Notes under the pieces: generated by a model
Told to the model about the DNA's origin: nothing
Seen by the model: only the letters and a program-made list of their open reading frames with translations
Database searches by the model: none
Part shown: one piece after another, positions 53,095 to 64,000 of the stretch
How positions within the stretch are numbered: the first letter of the stretch is position 1
Layout of the letters: the number at the start of each line of letters is the position of its first letter
From: Rotaria macrura
Lineage: Eukaryota; Rotifera; Eurotatoria; Philodinida; Philodinidae
DNA length: 64,000 bases
Reading direction: 5' to 3'
NCBI GenBank assembly: GCA_900239685.1
Contig: OENT01000055.1
Coordinates: 124,001 to 188,000, forward strand
Made by a program: the position numbers and the translations under genes

Positions 53095-55086
53095 TTATTG
53101 GTCTTCACTATTATATGTATACGGATCTTCATCGTCAAAATATTTTTCTTCTGCATCACGTTCAATTATCTTGATATCGTCCAGATTTTCATTGTTATCA
53201 ATTGTTGCGTAATCAACATTAGAATCTTCACCATTGAGAAATTTCTCTATGAAAATAAAATATCAAATAATCAAAAGAATTCTATGAATGAGCTGAAAGA
53301 TGATTTCGTTTTTATTTTTCCGATAACTATCAATTGGGTATTGTTTCATCTGAGGGAATTCAAGAGCTGATTTATCTAGCCAACGTGATCGTACTTAACG
53401 CTCACTAATTTTAGCGATATTTCACAGTCGAATACATAAGACGTTCGATATTGACAATGGTGCTTCAATATACTTAAAATTCCTTCACAGATTTCACACG
53501 CTATCCTTCCTTAAGGGTTTCAAGAGTTGTTGAGCAACTAATCGTCTCATTTACTAATGATGATGTCGGATTATTGAAAGTATTTTTAACGATTTGAACA
53601 TCTATTTAATTGAAAAGAACAATTTTCAAACGATTGATTTGTCATAAAACTATATTGAGATAGTATGGCTATAAACAGAATCGCTTTGAAGACGATTTCT
53701 CTTTGCTACGAATCAGACGATTAGACAACTTTTGTCTCTAGTTCATGCTACTGCAATCATTGGAATAACCATTGTAATTATACATACGTTCTATTGATAG
53801 CTATTATTAATATATTCTCTGCACTTCTTTGCAAGTCTGTCAACAAACTCTTTTCAGTCAATTATTGTTTGAACTGCTCCTGTGACAGAATCCGTTCTAT
53901 AGACACACACCATTACTCTTGATTGTACTCTATATGTATAGTATTGGTAATGCACTTGTCTTTCTGCCTCGCTGTCTATAGTTCGCTAGCGTATCCTTAA
54001 AGCTTGAATTACTAATAGTCCTTGAGATAAAGGATACTTTGTTCTCAATGACATTAGTTTACATCCAACCGACAGACTCAATAGTTTGATATTATTTTCT
54101 GTATAATCGGACGTAATGAGTTCTTAATAGATGGCTATTATTCTGATTGTAGAATTCTTTCACTTTGAATAAAAAAATTAACTAATCAAAAGAGTAGATG
54201 TACGTTAAGAAACTACTCTACATGTAATCAGACAGGTAATGTGAGATAGACAGCCGCTAGTAATTCATTCAAGGTCATTTCATAGTTAGTGGTACTGTTG
54301 TGTGCTCCCACAGTAGAAATGTGTCGAACAACTTAGACATTCAGCTACGGTAGCTCGATAGGTTGTGTGAAGTATCGTACGGCGATAACTATCTGTCAAC
54401 TTCATCATTGTTTGTACATGCCCTTGAGATGAAAACTGAAAACTACTAATACATATGACACATAATGCTTGTTTACCTTTATGAAGAGAGAAAAATTCTT
54501 CTCGATACAAATCTCTCTCTGTACTTGAATATTTCTTTTTATTTTCTTCATCATCGTCATTCTCACTGTCATCATCATCATCCGAACGTAGTTGTTCTTC
54601 ATTTTCAAATTCTTTTTCAAGTCTTTCCTGATGGCAAATGGCTTCAAGATGTTCCATGTAAAAATCTGCTAATGGACCATTGGCAGTTCTAGTAACTAAG
54701 TGATTTGCTTCATTATCATTATACTTTGCAATTAATTGTTCATAGAGTAATGGTGATCGTTCTTTCATAGCTTCATCACTAAAATATTTTCCGTCGGCAA
54801 TTAATTGTTGCATATATGTATAACGACGGTTAGCACTTGTTTTCTGACGATTGGAATTTAATAATTGACGAATATAATCAGCATTCGGATCAAAATATTG
54901 TTTTAGTTCATCATCTGTTAACAATGAACTAAAACGATGAATAAAATTAGCTGGATTTGTTCGATATAAACGCTCAAGAATTTCATGTTTTTGTGGATTT
55001 GTCAAATCTGGTTCATCTCGTTGTTGTGAAGCAACGACAATATCGTTACTTGAACATATACGATCGAACATAGATGTTAAACTCAT
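53095..55086 (-). CDS. CCDC97: CCDC97 homologue
   Basis: Two exons in phase: 55086-54477 and 53246-53095 (253 aa), separated by a 1.23-kb intron. Matches to human CCDC97 run along the whole length: QQRDEPDLTNPQKHEILERL (human QQQGEPDLTEHEKVAILAQL), FIHRFSSLLTDDEL, GKYFSDEAMKERSPLLYEQ, an acidic run near 165-185, REEFFSLH, then VDYATIDNNENLDD, and RDAEEKYFDDEDP (human RDEEERYFDEEEP). The human protein associates with the SF3b spliceosome complex; the role here is inferred. The ATG at 55086 directly follows TTCTTCTAG and lies 54 bp from the NUDT2 stop. The frame of exon 1 stays open for 63 more codons past the donor, giving a possible retained-intron tail with two CxxC pairs. Confidence 0.9.
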
Positions 55087-55140
55087 CTAGAAGAATTAAT
55101 ATTTTTAATATTTTAAAAATAATAGAAATTATTTATTTAT
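55087..55140 (-). promoter_or_regulatory. Intercistronic gap with candidate trans-splice acceptor
   Basis: Only 54 bp between the NUDT2 stop and the CCDC97 ATG on the same strand. It ends TTCTTCTAG immediately before the ATG, so an mRNA starting at this acceptor would have no leader of its own. There is no room for a normal promoter. Confidence 0.6.
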
Positions 55141-55152
55141 TTATTTATTTAT
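55128..55152. repeat. (TTTA)n run across the NUDT2 stop codon
   Basis: About six tetranucleotide copies. The run encodes the last codons and the stop of NUDT2 on the minus strand, and its AATAAA units could act as a poly(A) signal. Confidence 0.85.
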
Positions 55153-57678
55153 GAATTCCTCAGCTTTTCGAAGTACATTTTGTAAATCTTCATGCTTCAC
55201 TAAATTACAAGCATCACGTAAATTTAACCAACCTAAATCTTGATGTTCATCCGATAGATTAATAGTTTTTTGGGCATTTTTAAGACGTGCTAAATAATAA
55301 TAAACCTCTTTTGGTTTTCCGTTGACATTATATGTTATTTTTTCTTCAAATTTATCATAATATTCGTAATCTTTTTTATCGAGACCAGCTTCTTCTTTGG
55401 TTTCACGCTCAGCTGCTGCTAATGGAGTTTCATCATTATCCAAGTGACCTAAACAAAATATTTCCCTTTATATAAGAATAGTTGTACGTTGGAAATGTTA
55501 ATCGGAGACATTTTCTTTTCTTTTGCTCATTATTGTTTCCTAAGAAAGTAATTGAGATCTTTTAACCTTGCTTATGGTAGAGGTCGATGCACATGATAAA
55601 TTTCATATGAAGTCTTCAATATCGAACAGTCTCTGGTCTAAGTGGAGCGTTAGAATATACATTCGATGCTTTGTTTTCCTGTTCATTTTCATTTCACGGA
55701 TCGGAAGAAACATGTAACATGAACATGTCATTAGTAAAATCAGCGAGGACTTTACAATGATGACCTGTGTATTGACATTAGTTCGGGAAAAGATTTCTGA
55801 AATTTCAAAAATCGGTCATGCCTGTATGTTCAATTCATTTTTAATAGAAATATTTGAAACAGTTTCTTCAACCAGGCATCAATCTGGCTTTCATGAGAGT
55901 ATACAGCAATTTTCATGCAAAGTGTAGAAGTTTTGTAATTGATCATGCTTGAACGTGGTTCTAATTTGGTAGTAGTACTTTTTTTATCATAAAACTGAAT
56001 TAGTAATATTAACGACTTATCTGATTTTGTACAAACCATCAGCAAACAGTTATAGAATGTCATGTTGCCGTGTACATTAGTTAGACTTTAAAATCTGAAT
56101 TTCTACATTTGATTTCTTCGCATGATTGAAGTCCATTATTTCAGTACTATTGGACGTAAAGTTCATGCTGATGAACATCTGAATATTTTAATTGACATCA
56201 TCTCTGTGTCAGTTGTAGCGCTATAACGACAATTTTTCATACTTTTTTTCAATATGCAAAGAAATGATCGCCATGGCGAACTGATTTACGAGGTTCATTT
56301 TTTCTAGTTACTCGAAGAAAATAGCTTAGCATCGTTTGCATTAGTGTTTCTCGCTCTCCATCGTATCCATTCACCGATAAATGTATTACAAATACGAATG
56401 ATACACAATCCAAAAGACGAAACAAAGTTCTATTAATTGATAAAAGCAAGTCATTCGATTGAAAATTTATTTATCATCAAGTTATGCCATGGTTTCTTTT
56501 TTTGCTATGCCGTTTCTTTTATCAACACAGTATAATCAGTAGTTATACACACATCGAAAGAAGAAAAAATAAGGTCAACAATTAGTATCATTCTTGCATA
56601 TCGTAGATTATTAAATACCTGCTTACAGTCCCTTAATACTCCTCTCATATTTATTTTTCTGATATTTCGTTAAACTAGAACTTTCATCTTTGTAAAATAA
56701 CTATACATTGAAAGACTCTTGAAACTTTTTATCAAGTTGAATGCAAGATTGAGAAAGGAGACAAGATAAGCATCATCTCATACATTCCATAGCTCTCTCG
56801 TTCTCTCTCATTATATATATTCAAGTGTCTTTTTTCTATTCGCATGATTTTCAAATTTTTTTCTTCATTTTCAATATACGATCAAAGATATTTAATTCTG
56901 AGTCTATCCTTACAAATGCATTATTACATAGTCATAGTATCAGCTAGAAGAATAGTGAAGTGTTGTATTGAAAAGAAAATAGAGTTCAATAATCTACATC
57001 TAGTTAGAAATAACAGTTATATAACATTTTATTTTTAAACTTCTATCGATTTTACTTTGTTGTTACAAAGAAGAAATACGAGTTTTAGGAACAATTCTGA
57101 TATGTTTCTGAACGTTGCCATTAATTAGACACGATACGAATCATACTTTTACCAACTTCGAAAGCAGTTGAATGGCAGATGAATTGATGATTTTCATCTA
57201 TTTACTTAACGGAGAATACCTATAGATAACGTGTTTTTCTTTTAGAAAACTTTCAAAAAGAATTGAGTACGACTTGACACAAAATTCGGAAAATCACTCG
57301 CGAGTTTCGTTTCTGTCCATAGAACATATTCATCTAATTCAAATCGTATGAAATATTCGACTCTTACTTGAAACTTCATGGAACTATCACAGTCGCCAGA
57401 TACTAATTGAAATTTAGCATTGAAATAAACCATGTCACGGAGTTCAACCGCAACTATGTCAGAAAAAGGCAATATCTGTCTTACAAGCACATTTTAACAT
57501 CTAAATAAAGCATCTGGTTTTCTCATCTTGCATCTAGGTATATGTTTTCCCCGTACTTGATCCTCTTACCTTTTGGTGGCGTCCAATGATGTTCCCCATA
57601 AGAAGTTTGTAATAACAAATATTCAATAAGCTTTTGTTCTAGTTGTCGAAATATGATGAATCCAGCCGCTACACGCAT
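55141..57678 (-). CDS. NUDT2: Diadenosine tetraphosphate hydrolase, NUDT2
   Basis: Two exons in phase: 57678-57570 and 55448-55141 (138 aa; human 147), split by a 2.12-kb intron. It cleaves Ap4A to ATP and AMP in cytosol. Matches: AAGFIIFRQ, EYLLLQTSYGEHHWTPPKGH. The Nudix box GHLDNDETPLAAAERETKEE continues into AG: G37, E43, R51-E52, E55-E56 and G58 fit G-x5-E-x7-R-E-x2-E-E-x-G. Then YNVNGKPKEVYYYLARL, LSDEHQDLGWL and a helix ending in FINK. The ATG at 57678 follows ATTTAG-AT, an acceptor 2 nt away. It lies 325 bp downstream of TM9SF4 and 54 bp upstream of CCDC97, all on one strand. Confidence 0.94.
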
Positions 57679-58003
57679 ATCTAAATATTTTAAAAAGAAA
57701 TGCAGCTTTCATGTTATTCATCTAGATCTTCGGTAATATTTATGTTGTTTAGTTTGAGAACAAAACAAGAAAAAACAATATTTATTGTGAGAAGAGATCA
57801 AAAAAATGCGCAGAATAGAGAAGTCATGAACAACTAGGAATAAACGAACGATCACACAACAACAAACGCAAAAGAGTAAAATTGAGAAGCAAAAAAATAG
57901 AGAGAATTCGATTATTTATTGTTTTTTTAACGAGATGAAAACAGAGAAGTACACATGCTAACAGTCGAACAAATTCATCATCTAATTTTCTATTTCCAGA
58001 ATA
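57679..58003 (-). other. Gap between TM9SF4 and NUDT2
   Basis: 325 bp of AT-rich sequence. At its right side it must hold the TM9SF4 3' UTR; at its left it ends in TATTTAGAT before the NUDT2 ATG. No exon seen. It could be an intercistronic region or contain a separate promoter. Confidence 0.4.
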
Positions 58004-61000
58004 TTATTCAATCTTGACAGCAGCATATATTTTCCTAACAAAAATGTATGATGCAATAAAGCCAATCGTACCCGTCAGAGTCCAAAACGTAAAACAGATC
58101 AAGAATGTATATCCAAAATAAAGCATTATTGGAATAATTTCAGTAATATCGAGCTAAAAAAAACATCATATAAACAGGTATTATCTATTTCCTTTTTATT
58201 TCTTAAATTAATTTATAAATACCTTGGTGAAAAAATAAAATATTGAATAAGCAAATACGTAAAATGCTGAACCTCCGGATGCAATAAACGATCGCCACCA
58301 CCAGTGATAATCTTCGCCACATAGTTGAAAGTATGTTATGACAATTGCAATTTGGGAGCAAGATACTTAATAGAGATAATTGAATGTATTCATAACTTCA
58401 CAATCATTGATAACTTACTTATTATAATTATAAAGACAAGAAAGAGAAAACCGAACAGATAATAGTACTGATTTTCCCAAATGGCCGAAAAGATAAAGAA
58501 TAACTCGATAAACATTGCACCAAATGGTAGAACACCTAATAAACAATGTATTACATAGCATGGTTCATTTATGTTAACTGAAAGACTATTTTTTGTTTTG
58601 ATAGTTCAAACGGTAAATGAAATTCTCTATTGAATATCGATGATATCAAAAATTCTACAGCTGAACTAGACAAGCATCAACAGTCTTCTGTATTGAATCA
58701 GGCGACTGTCAACGATGGCTGAAGTCTATTAACGACTTCTAAGATTCCTTACATCCCATACAATGAGTAGATTAGAAAATGACATCTAAGTAATATCACA
58801 CTCCAGACAGTTTACTCTTCCATCTAGGAGGTGCGAATCTGAACATGATTTTTGCCACCAATGTGTAGCTGGAGTTAGAGCACAATCATTAACCTCATAT
58901 GAATTAGGACGAGTACTAAACCTGTGCACAGTGAACTCAATTTCTTTGATAAATTTATGCATAGACTAAAGTCCAAAATCACTACTATTCAAATTGATGT
59001 CCTTGCAAGAACATATATACCAATATCTTTGGATTACGCTTCACAAAATCGTCTTCTTATTGAGATATACAAAGTATGAGCAAATTTTTTATCTATACGA
59101 TGTTATGTTGATGCTGAAAATTGAAGACATAACATTTATACATATGCGTCTCGATTTTTTATGAGATTAATCAACAAACACTATTATGTTCGCCGGATTC
59201 TGAAGTCTTTTTTTAATTTTAACTACAAACTATACTTCAATGAAAGGATTTCCTATTATAAACATGTTTGTTCTATATTACTATAATACCAGTATTGCTT
59301 GAGAAACTCTGTTTACTTATGACTATTGCAACCCGTGAGTAGTTTTTCTTCGAGTAAAATTACATCAATGACCAATGAAGACTCGTGGCCGATGAAAAAC
59401 AGAAATTGTCAGAAAAATGTACAGCTGTTGTGACTTGTCGATTTTGAACGATAGAACTAAGATGAACTTTTATCCTGTGTAAAATTTCGTTGAGAGTATC
59501 AGTTGTGAATATTATTAATTTTACTCGCTTTTTCTACGAACTTTCATTTAAAAGCAATACGTATCATAAAGAAAGCCTAAAAAGATTGCGTCTTATAATT
59601 TTACTATGATAAAGGTAAGTTTATGATGCCAATGACCTTTCTTTAGAAAGGTCGTAAAATACGAAGCAGCCTCTCATGTTAATAAGAATTGTGTTCATTC
59701 ACTTACCCAGGTCAAACAAGCTGACATTAAGATCTGACTAGATTTTTCACCTGATCTTGCATGATCTTATAAGATTAAGCTAACCCCCGCCCAGGTCGAA
59801 AAATCTGACACAAGATCTTATGAAATACATACAAGATCTTGGAATATGGACAAAATCTGACAAAAAATCGTCGTCTCTGAGATCTTGCATCAGATTGCAA
59901 AGTAAGATTCTTGAAAGATCTTGCAAATTAATAAGATCTTTCAAGAATCTGATCGTACGATCTGATGCAAGATCTCAGAGACTACGATTTTTTGTCGGAT
60001 CTTACATGATCATATAAGATCAGATGCAGAATCTTATCAGATCTTAACATCTGGTTGTTTGCCCTGGGCGTACACAAAATCGTCATCTCTAACTTCTTAC
60101 GTACGATCGCAATAGAAGATTCTTGAAAGATTCTGTTACGTATGATATACCACAGTAATATTTCAATAAAATTTATTGTCGTCTCAAAATATCACTAAAG
60201 TTTTTCATACAAATAAAGTGAATGTTAGATCTTTCGAGGAAAATATAGTACGATCTGATGCAAGATCTCAGAGACCACGATTTTTTGTCAGATTCTTGAA
60301 AGATTTCGTTCATATGCAAGATCTTGCATGTACATCATAAGATCTTATGTCAGATTTGTTGACCTGGGTAGCAGAGAAAGATCTTCCAACAAGCTCATAA
60401 TAAGATTTGATGCAAGGTTTCTGAGACTACGAATTTGTGTACGAGTTTCACATGGTTGCGTCTGGTTCACAAGATCTTACTATCTGGTTTCTCTACCTGA
60501 GTAGATGAAAGAATTCTGACAACTAATAATCGTACACGACCCAACCGTCAGTAAATTTCTAACTAGCAATCTGAATAGTTTAAAACGTTTTCTCTCGATT
60601 CAATAGAGAATTTCATTGTCCGTTCAAATAACTCGCTGGATTTTCATTGAATTATTATTCGTGTTTCGTAGAATGTATAATGGAATTTCGATTGATCTTA
60701 TAACTCGCACTCATTCATGTATATGATTACTCACCAGCCATTAAAGTACTAGAAGAAGGAAGAGACATAAGGAAGCAATAAAAAAGGAACAACGTTTCTT
60801 TTCACTCATTAACCTAAGTGCCGGATGTAAAAACCATTGTTGTTCAGGTACTTGACGTGGAATTTGATTAGTTCGAACTGGTTGATCATAAGGCTAGAAC
60901 AAGAAAAGTTCATTTCCGATCATTGGAATCATCGTTATTATACAAACTTGTTTGCGATAACCAAAATAGAATCCAAGACAAACCAATGGAAATGAAATAC

Positions 61001-63675
61001 CTAACCACATGACAAGTATTCCGAGCATAGTTGTGAATGGAACGGCGCCCGATGACCGTTTTCCCCATATGAAGAAATTTAGAAAGAAACCGATGCTAAA
61101 TACAACTCCAGGATACAATGTAGCCGTCTATATGAAAAGAAAACATCAATCGATCGAGATAATAAAATAGTCTGAAGGAAGGAGAGAGTTGAACTCACTA
61201 AAGCTGCTGTTCGTTTCCAATGTGATCCTTTGATTGTTTTATAGATTCGGCCAGAATAGAAACCAGCAACAAGACTAATAGAAAACTGATTTGTTAGTTC
61301 TGCAATATATTTTTATTTGTTTTTTTTTACCCCATGAATACATAGAGAAAACAAGCTGCAGTGATTAATGCACCACGAGATGATGGCGAAAGCATTCCCA
61401 AAGCAGCAAAGACTATTTTTAAAAAGAAAATTTCCATTCATCTCTAAAAGACTTTTCTTCAATATTTACCAATAACAATAAGTGACATGAGAAAAATTTG
61501 AATACCAGATCCAATCAGTGCAGTAAGAATATTCTTACGACGTGGTGGTCGAAATACATCACCATGCACTCTGAAAACAAATTCAACATACGACATTGGT
61601 TTACTAGTCTTCTTTAAAATCTAAATCATACAATTTCCAGCCGGTTTCTTCAGTAACGTCATCCTAAATAATAGATAAGACAACTAAGCTATTGTTTTTC
61701 ATTTTGAAACAATTATTTCCCACAAACCGAATCTTCTTGATTATATCGTGCTATATCACGACGAAGTGTTTTAACAATTATCATTGATAACACACCAGCA
61801 AGAAAAAATACAACAATAACTGAATTAACAATGGAAAACCAATGAATTTGAGCATCAGTCATTGCTAAATACGTGTCCCATCTAGGAAGAAAAGAAAAAG
61901 GAATTAACAATATTTTTTCACGCTCACATGAGCATTGCTCGAAACTGTTATCGTCATTAATCCCTGCTTACTCCTGATTTATTGGTGTACAATACATGAA
62001 AAATAGCGTGCTGATTGTCTGATGCCAATACCAATATCCTTAATCTCATCAAATATTGGTTGTTTACTCAAACTATGATAGGTGCGACATAATAACGTAA
62101 CTTGATTGTAGTAGACAACTTCAAAGCTTTTCTGAACATTCAAAATGCGTGAGTTAGGGTGAGAATTTTACCGGTTTTGTTTTGAATACGAATTTTAGTC
62201 AATTTGTCACTCAAAGGGAGAAACTATACTTCAAGTATTATTCCAGATGAAGAACTTAAATATTTTCACTGTTCTAATGAAGTGATAATATCAATCAATT
62301 GAGAGTCTTGTGGCAAGGTAACTTCACTATTTTCTTTTTCTACATAATCATATTTTAAAGCAAACTTTTACTTGATAGAAAGTCTCGAAGACCATACTTC
62401 AGAAAAAAAACAAAAAGTAGAAAAGTATTGTTCTTTTCTACAGATTTCAAATTCACACAAGATTAAAGAATACTATTAAGTATCACTGAATACATACAAG
62501 ATGAAAAATAACACTTTCATATCGATAGCAAAAAGGTTAAAATTACATACCGACTTGCCCAACGTGTTTCACTAGGAGCCCATTCAATTTCATAAGTCGT
62601 TGTTACTGTATTTTCATCTGGAAGAAAAGAATCGTTGGATTTTATTCTGAATAGTTTTAGTAGAAAAAAGAACAGTAATCAAACCTTTGGCACTAATTTT
62701 TTGCATTTCCTGACCATTACTTATCGTGCATGTTCCATCATCTTTGACTTTTATGCGTTTTGAATCAATACTTTTTGGTTCAACTTCAAAGCCGACCACA
62801 CGGTATACATCTCTTCAAGAAGAATCAAAATCATATTTAGCTATGAAAAGTTTTTCGAAGATTTTTCTCACGCAGATTCTTTGTGATAATATAATTTCAT
62901 GACTAAGTGGTTATTTAAATAAGCTTCATCTGTTTGTTTCGTGTATAATCCTAAGCGATAACCATGCTCGTAGAGAGTTTCACGAGTGTCAACATTTTGA
63001 AATTTGGTTGCACATGGAAGATTATCAACAAGCCTATGTCGAAGACGAAATAAATATAGAAACAATCAATCCCGTAAAGAATCATCCCTTACAGATGAAC
63101 ATAATAGTTTTTTCGAATACGTTTGCCAAGCGTAGCACTTTGTTGTTTGTTTAAAGTAATATCGGTGCAAAGCGTTCGACATGGAACATTTTCATCCATT
63201 TCAACCTTTCAGATGAACAAGAAATGAATACGTAGGAATTCACCCAAGTTTTTTTTCTTAATCGTATTACTTTGAATTTTGTATTAACAATTCGATCACC
63301 ACGAAGAATTTCTCCTAAAATAGGCAAAACTCTTCTTATTTATAGAGAAAGTCTTGTGTTTTTCTTTTACCAAGGTTTTCCGATTTGTACTTTGTTCCTG
63401 TGTTCGGCTTACAATGAACACCAATATCATAATAATCGTAGGGCAATTGTGTTTTTGTACTTGTCATTTTAACCGCCTTCGAAAATATAAATAAAAACAT
63501 TTAGTTTCATCGACGTTTTATGTTCATTCATAAACGCAGTTTTTACTTTGACTTCAACATTTTCTCCTTTTTTAAAATCCAGTGGTGCTACACCGGGAAT
63601 GTAGAAAGTATTAATTGATGGAATACAACAAGCGATACATATGAAAATAATAAGGATGTGAACTATGTTAGCCAT
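58004..63675 (-). CDS. TM9SF4: Transmembrane 9 superfamily protein, TM9SF4-like
   Basis: Eighteen exons in phase: 63675-63547, 63476-63371, 63314-63271, 63205-63093, 63033-62872, 62812-62685, 62617-62551, 61881-61728, 61663-61632, 61570-61470, 61412-61331, 61274-61199, 61127-60948, 60893-60814, 60748-60735, 58535-58419, 58365-58223, 58153-58004 (625 aa; human 642). Signal peptide 1-23, then [11 protein letters not shown] and the luminal domain ([32 protein letters not shown]), then nine membrane segments: [96 protein letters not shown]. It ends [10 protein letters not shown] (human [10 protein letters not shown]), a COPI-type Golgi retention tail. TM9SF4 sorts and stabilises membrane proteins in Golgi/endosomes. 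Exon 15 is only 14 nt. Intron 15 (2.2 kb) holds the AGATCT repeat cluster. CTTCTTTCAG abuts the ATG. Confidence 0.95.
59706..60368. mobile_element. AGATCT-rich palindromic element cluster in a TM9SF4 intron
   Basis: Two overlapping pairs of inverted ends. Pair A: CCCAGGTCAAACAAGCTGAC at 59706 and, reversed, CCCAGGGCAAACAACCAGAT ending at 60068. Pair B: CCCAGGTCGAAAAATCTGAC at 59790 and, reversed, CCCAGGTCAACAAATCTGAC ending at 60368. Between them is a hairpin centred near 59932 with arms of about 70 bp (TCGTCTCTGAGATCTTGCAT against ATGCAAGATCTCAGAGACTA). More AGATCT sequence continues to about 60510. This looks like related MITEs inserted into or recombined with each other. No clear target-site duplication; superfamily unknown. 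Confidence 0.68.
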
Positions 63676-64000
63676 CTGAAAGAAGAAATGTTTCGGTTGT
63701 GCTTACATATGAAAAACAAGTGAGAAAACTGAAGGCTAAACTATGGGTGCAATCAACCTGAAATAGAAACCATGAACGAAACCAATAGGAAAGAAGCTGT
63801 GTGACTAACCGTCAAAGATAACAAAAAACTAGAAAATAAATAAATCTCTGAATCATCAACGAGTATGTTTCGTTTTCTTTCTTTTTACCATTAGTATATA
63901 TCTGTTTACAAAAGAGCAAAGTATTCTTTTTATTGTCATCTAACAAGTTTCTATAAACATTATTCGGGAGTAATAAAAATTTCTCGAGTTCATATGAATA
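63676..64000. other. TM9SF4 upstream region
   Basis: AT-rich with no exon seen. The 15 bp before the TM9SF4 ATG form a pyrimidine tract ending in CAG, so the first transcribed exon or a spliced leader should join there. Confidence 0.45.

Noticed and set aside
53098-53370. 90-codon plus-strand frame
   Set aside because: Mostly the antisense of CCDC97 exon 2 and its intron.

Overview
The window is AT-rich (roughly 30% GC by eye) metazoan nuclear DNA. It carries twelve protein genes I can follow exon by exon, one unrecognised small secreted protein and one orphan exon. Most introns are 50-70 bp with GT-AG ends, but about ten run from 0.7 to 2.3 kb. A bdelloid rotifer (Rotaria/Adineta type) is the best guess. 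The reasons are the AT-rich genome with tiny introns, an intronless gene of bacterial/fungal type (DUF4037) among animal genes, and very short intercistronic gaps whose splice-acceptor AG sits on or next to the downstream ATG, as expected for spliced-leader trans-splicing. The assignment is an inference; no marker gene settles it.

Layout. 1-6.7 kb: a membrane-anchored, bacterial-style 5'-nucleotidase/metallophosphatase on the minus strand, three exons with two large introns. 8.8-11.9 kb: a PCTP-like START lipid-transfer gene (plus) converging on the DUF4037 gene (minus), stop codons 16 bp apart. 11.9-22 kb: an HMX/NKX5-type homeobox gene alone between non-coding deserts of 5.7 and 3.4 kb. 22.1-22.5 kb: a small Thr/Ser/acidic secreted protein with a TATA box. 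24.6-32.5 kb: two head-to-tail TMEM185-family genes with the same intron phases, an orphan TMEM185-type last exon, a palindromic MITE and a hAT-like MITE. 34.8-40.2 kb: CDK10 followed 62 bp later by a TMEM177-like gene; a second copy of the same hAT-like MITE lies in a CDK10 intron. 41.3-46.3 kb: a TENT4/TRF4 non-canonical poly(A) polymerase with a Ser/Asn-rich insertion of about 120 residues inside its core. 46.3-50.9 kb: non-coding, with one hAT-like MITE nested in another. 50.9-63.7 kb: TM9SF4, NUDT2, CCDC97 and EMC3 head to tail on the minus strand, spaced 325, 54 and 337 bp; TM9SF4 contains a 14-nt micro-exon and an AGATCT-rich palindromic repeat cluster.

Most genes are ordinary metazoan housekeeping genes: ER membrane-protein insertion (EMC3), Golgi/endosome sorting (TM9SF4), Ap4A hydrolysis (NUDT2), a splicing-associated factor (CCDC97), RNA tailing (TENT4), a cell-cycle/transcription kinase (CDK10) and mitochondrial COX2 assembly (TMEM177). 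The most noteworthy items are the candidate trans-spliced operons, the DUF4037 gene as a horizontal-transfer candidate, the TENT4 insertion, the two micro-exons and the layered non-autonomous DNA transposons with visible target-site duplications. I saw no rRNA, convincing tRNA, CRISPR array, LTR element or virus-like element.
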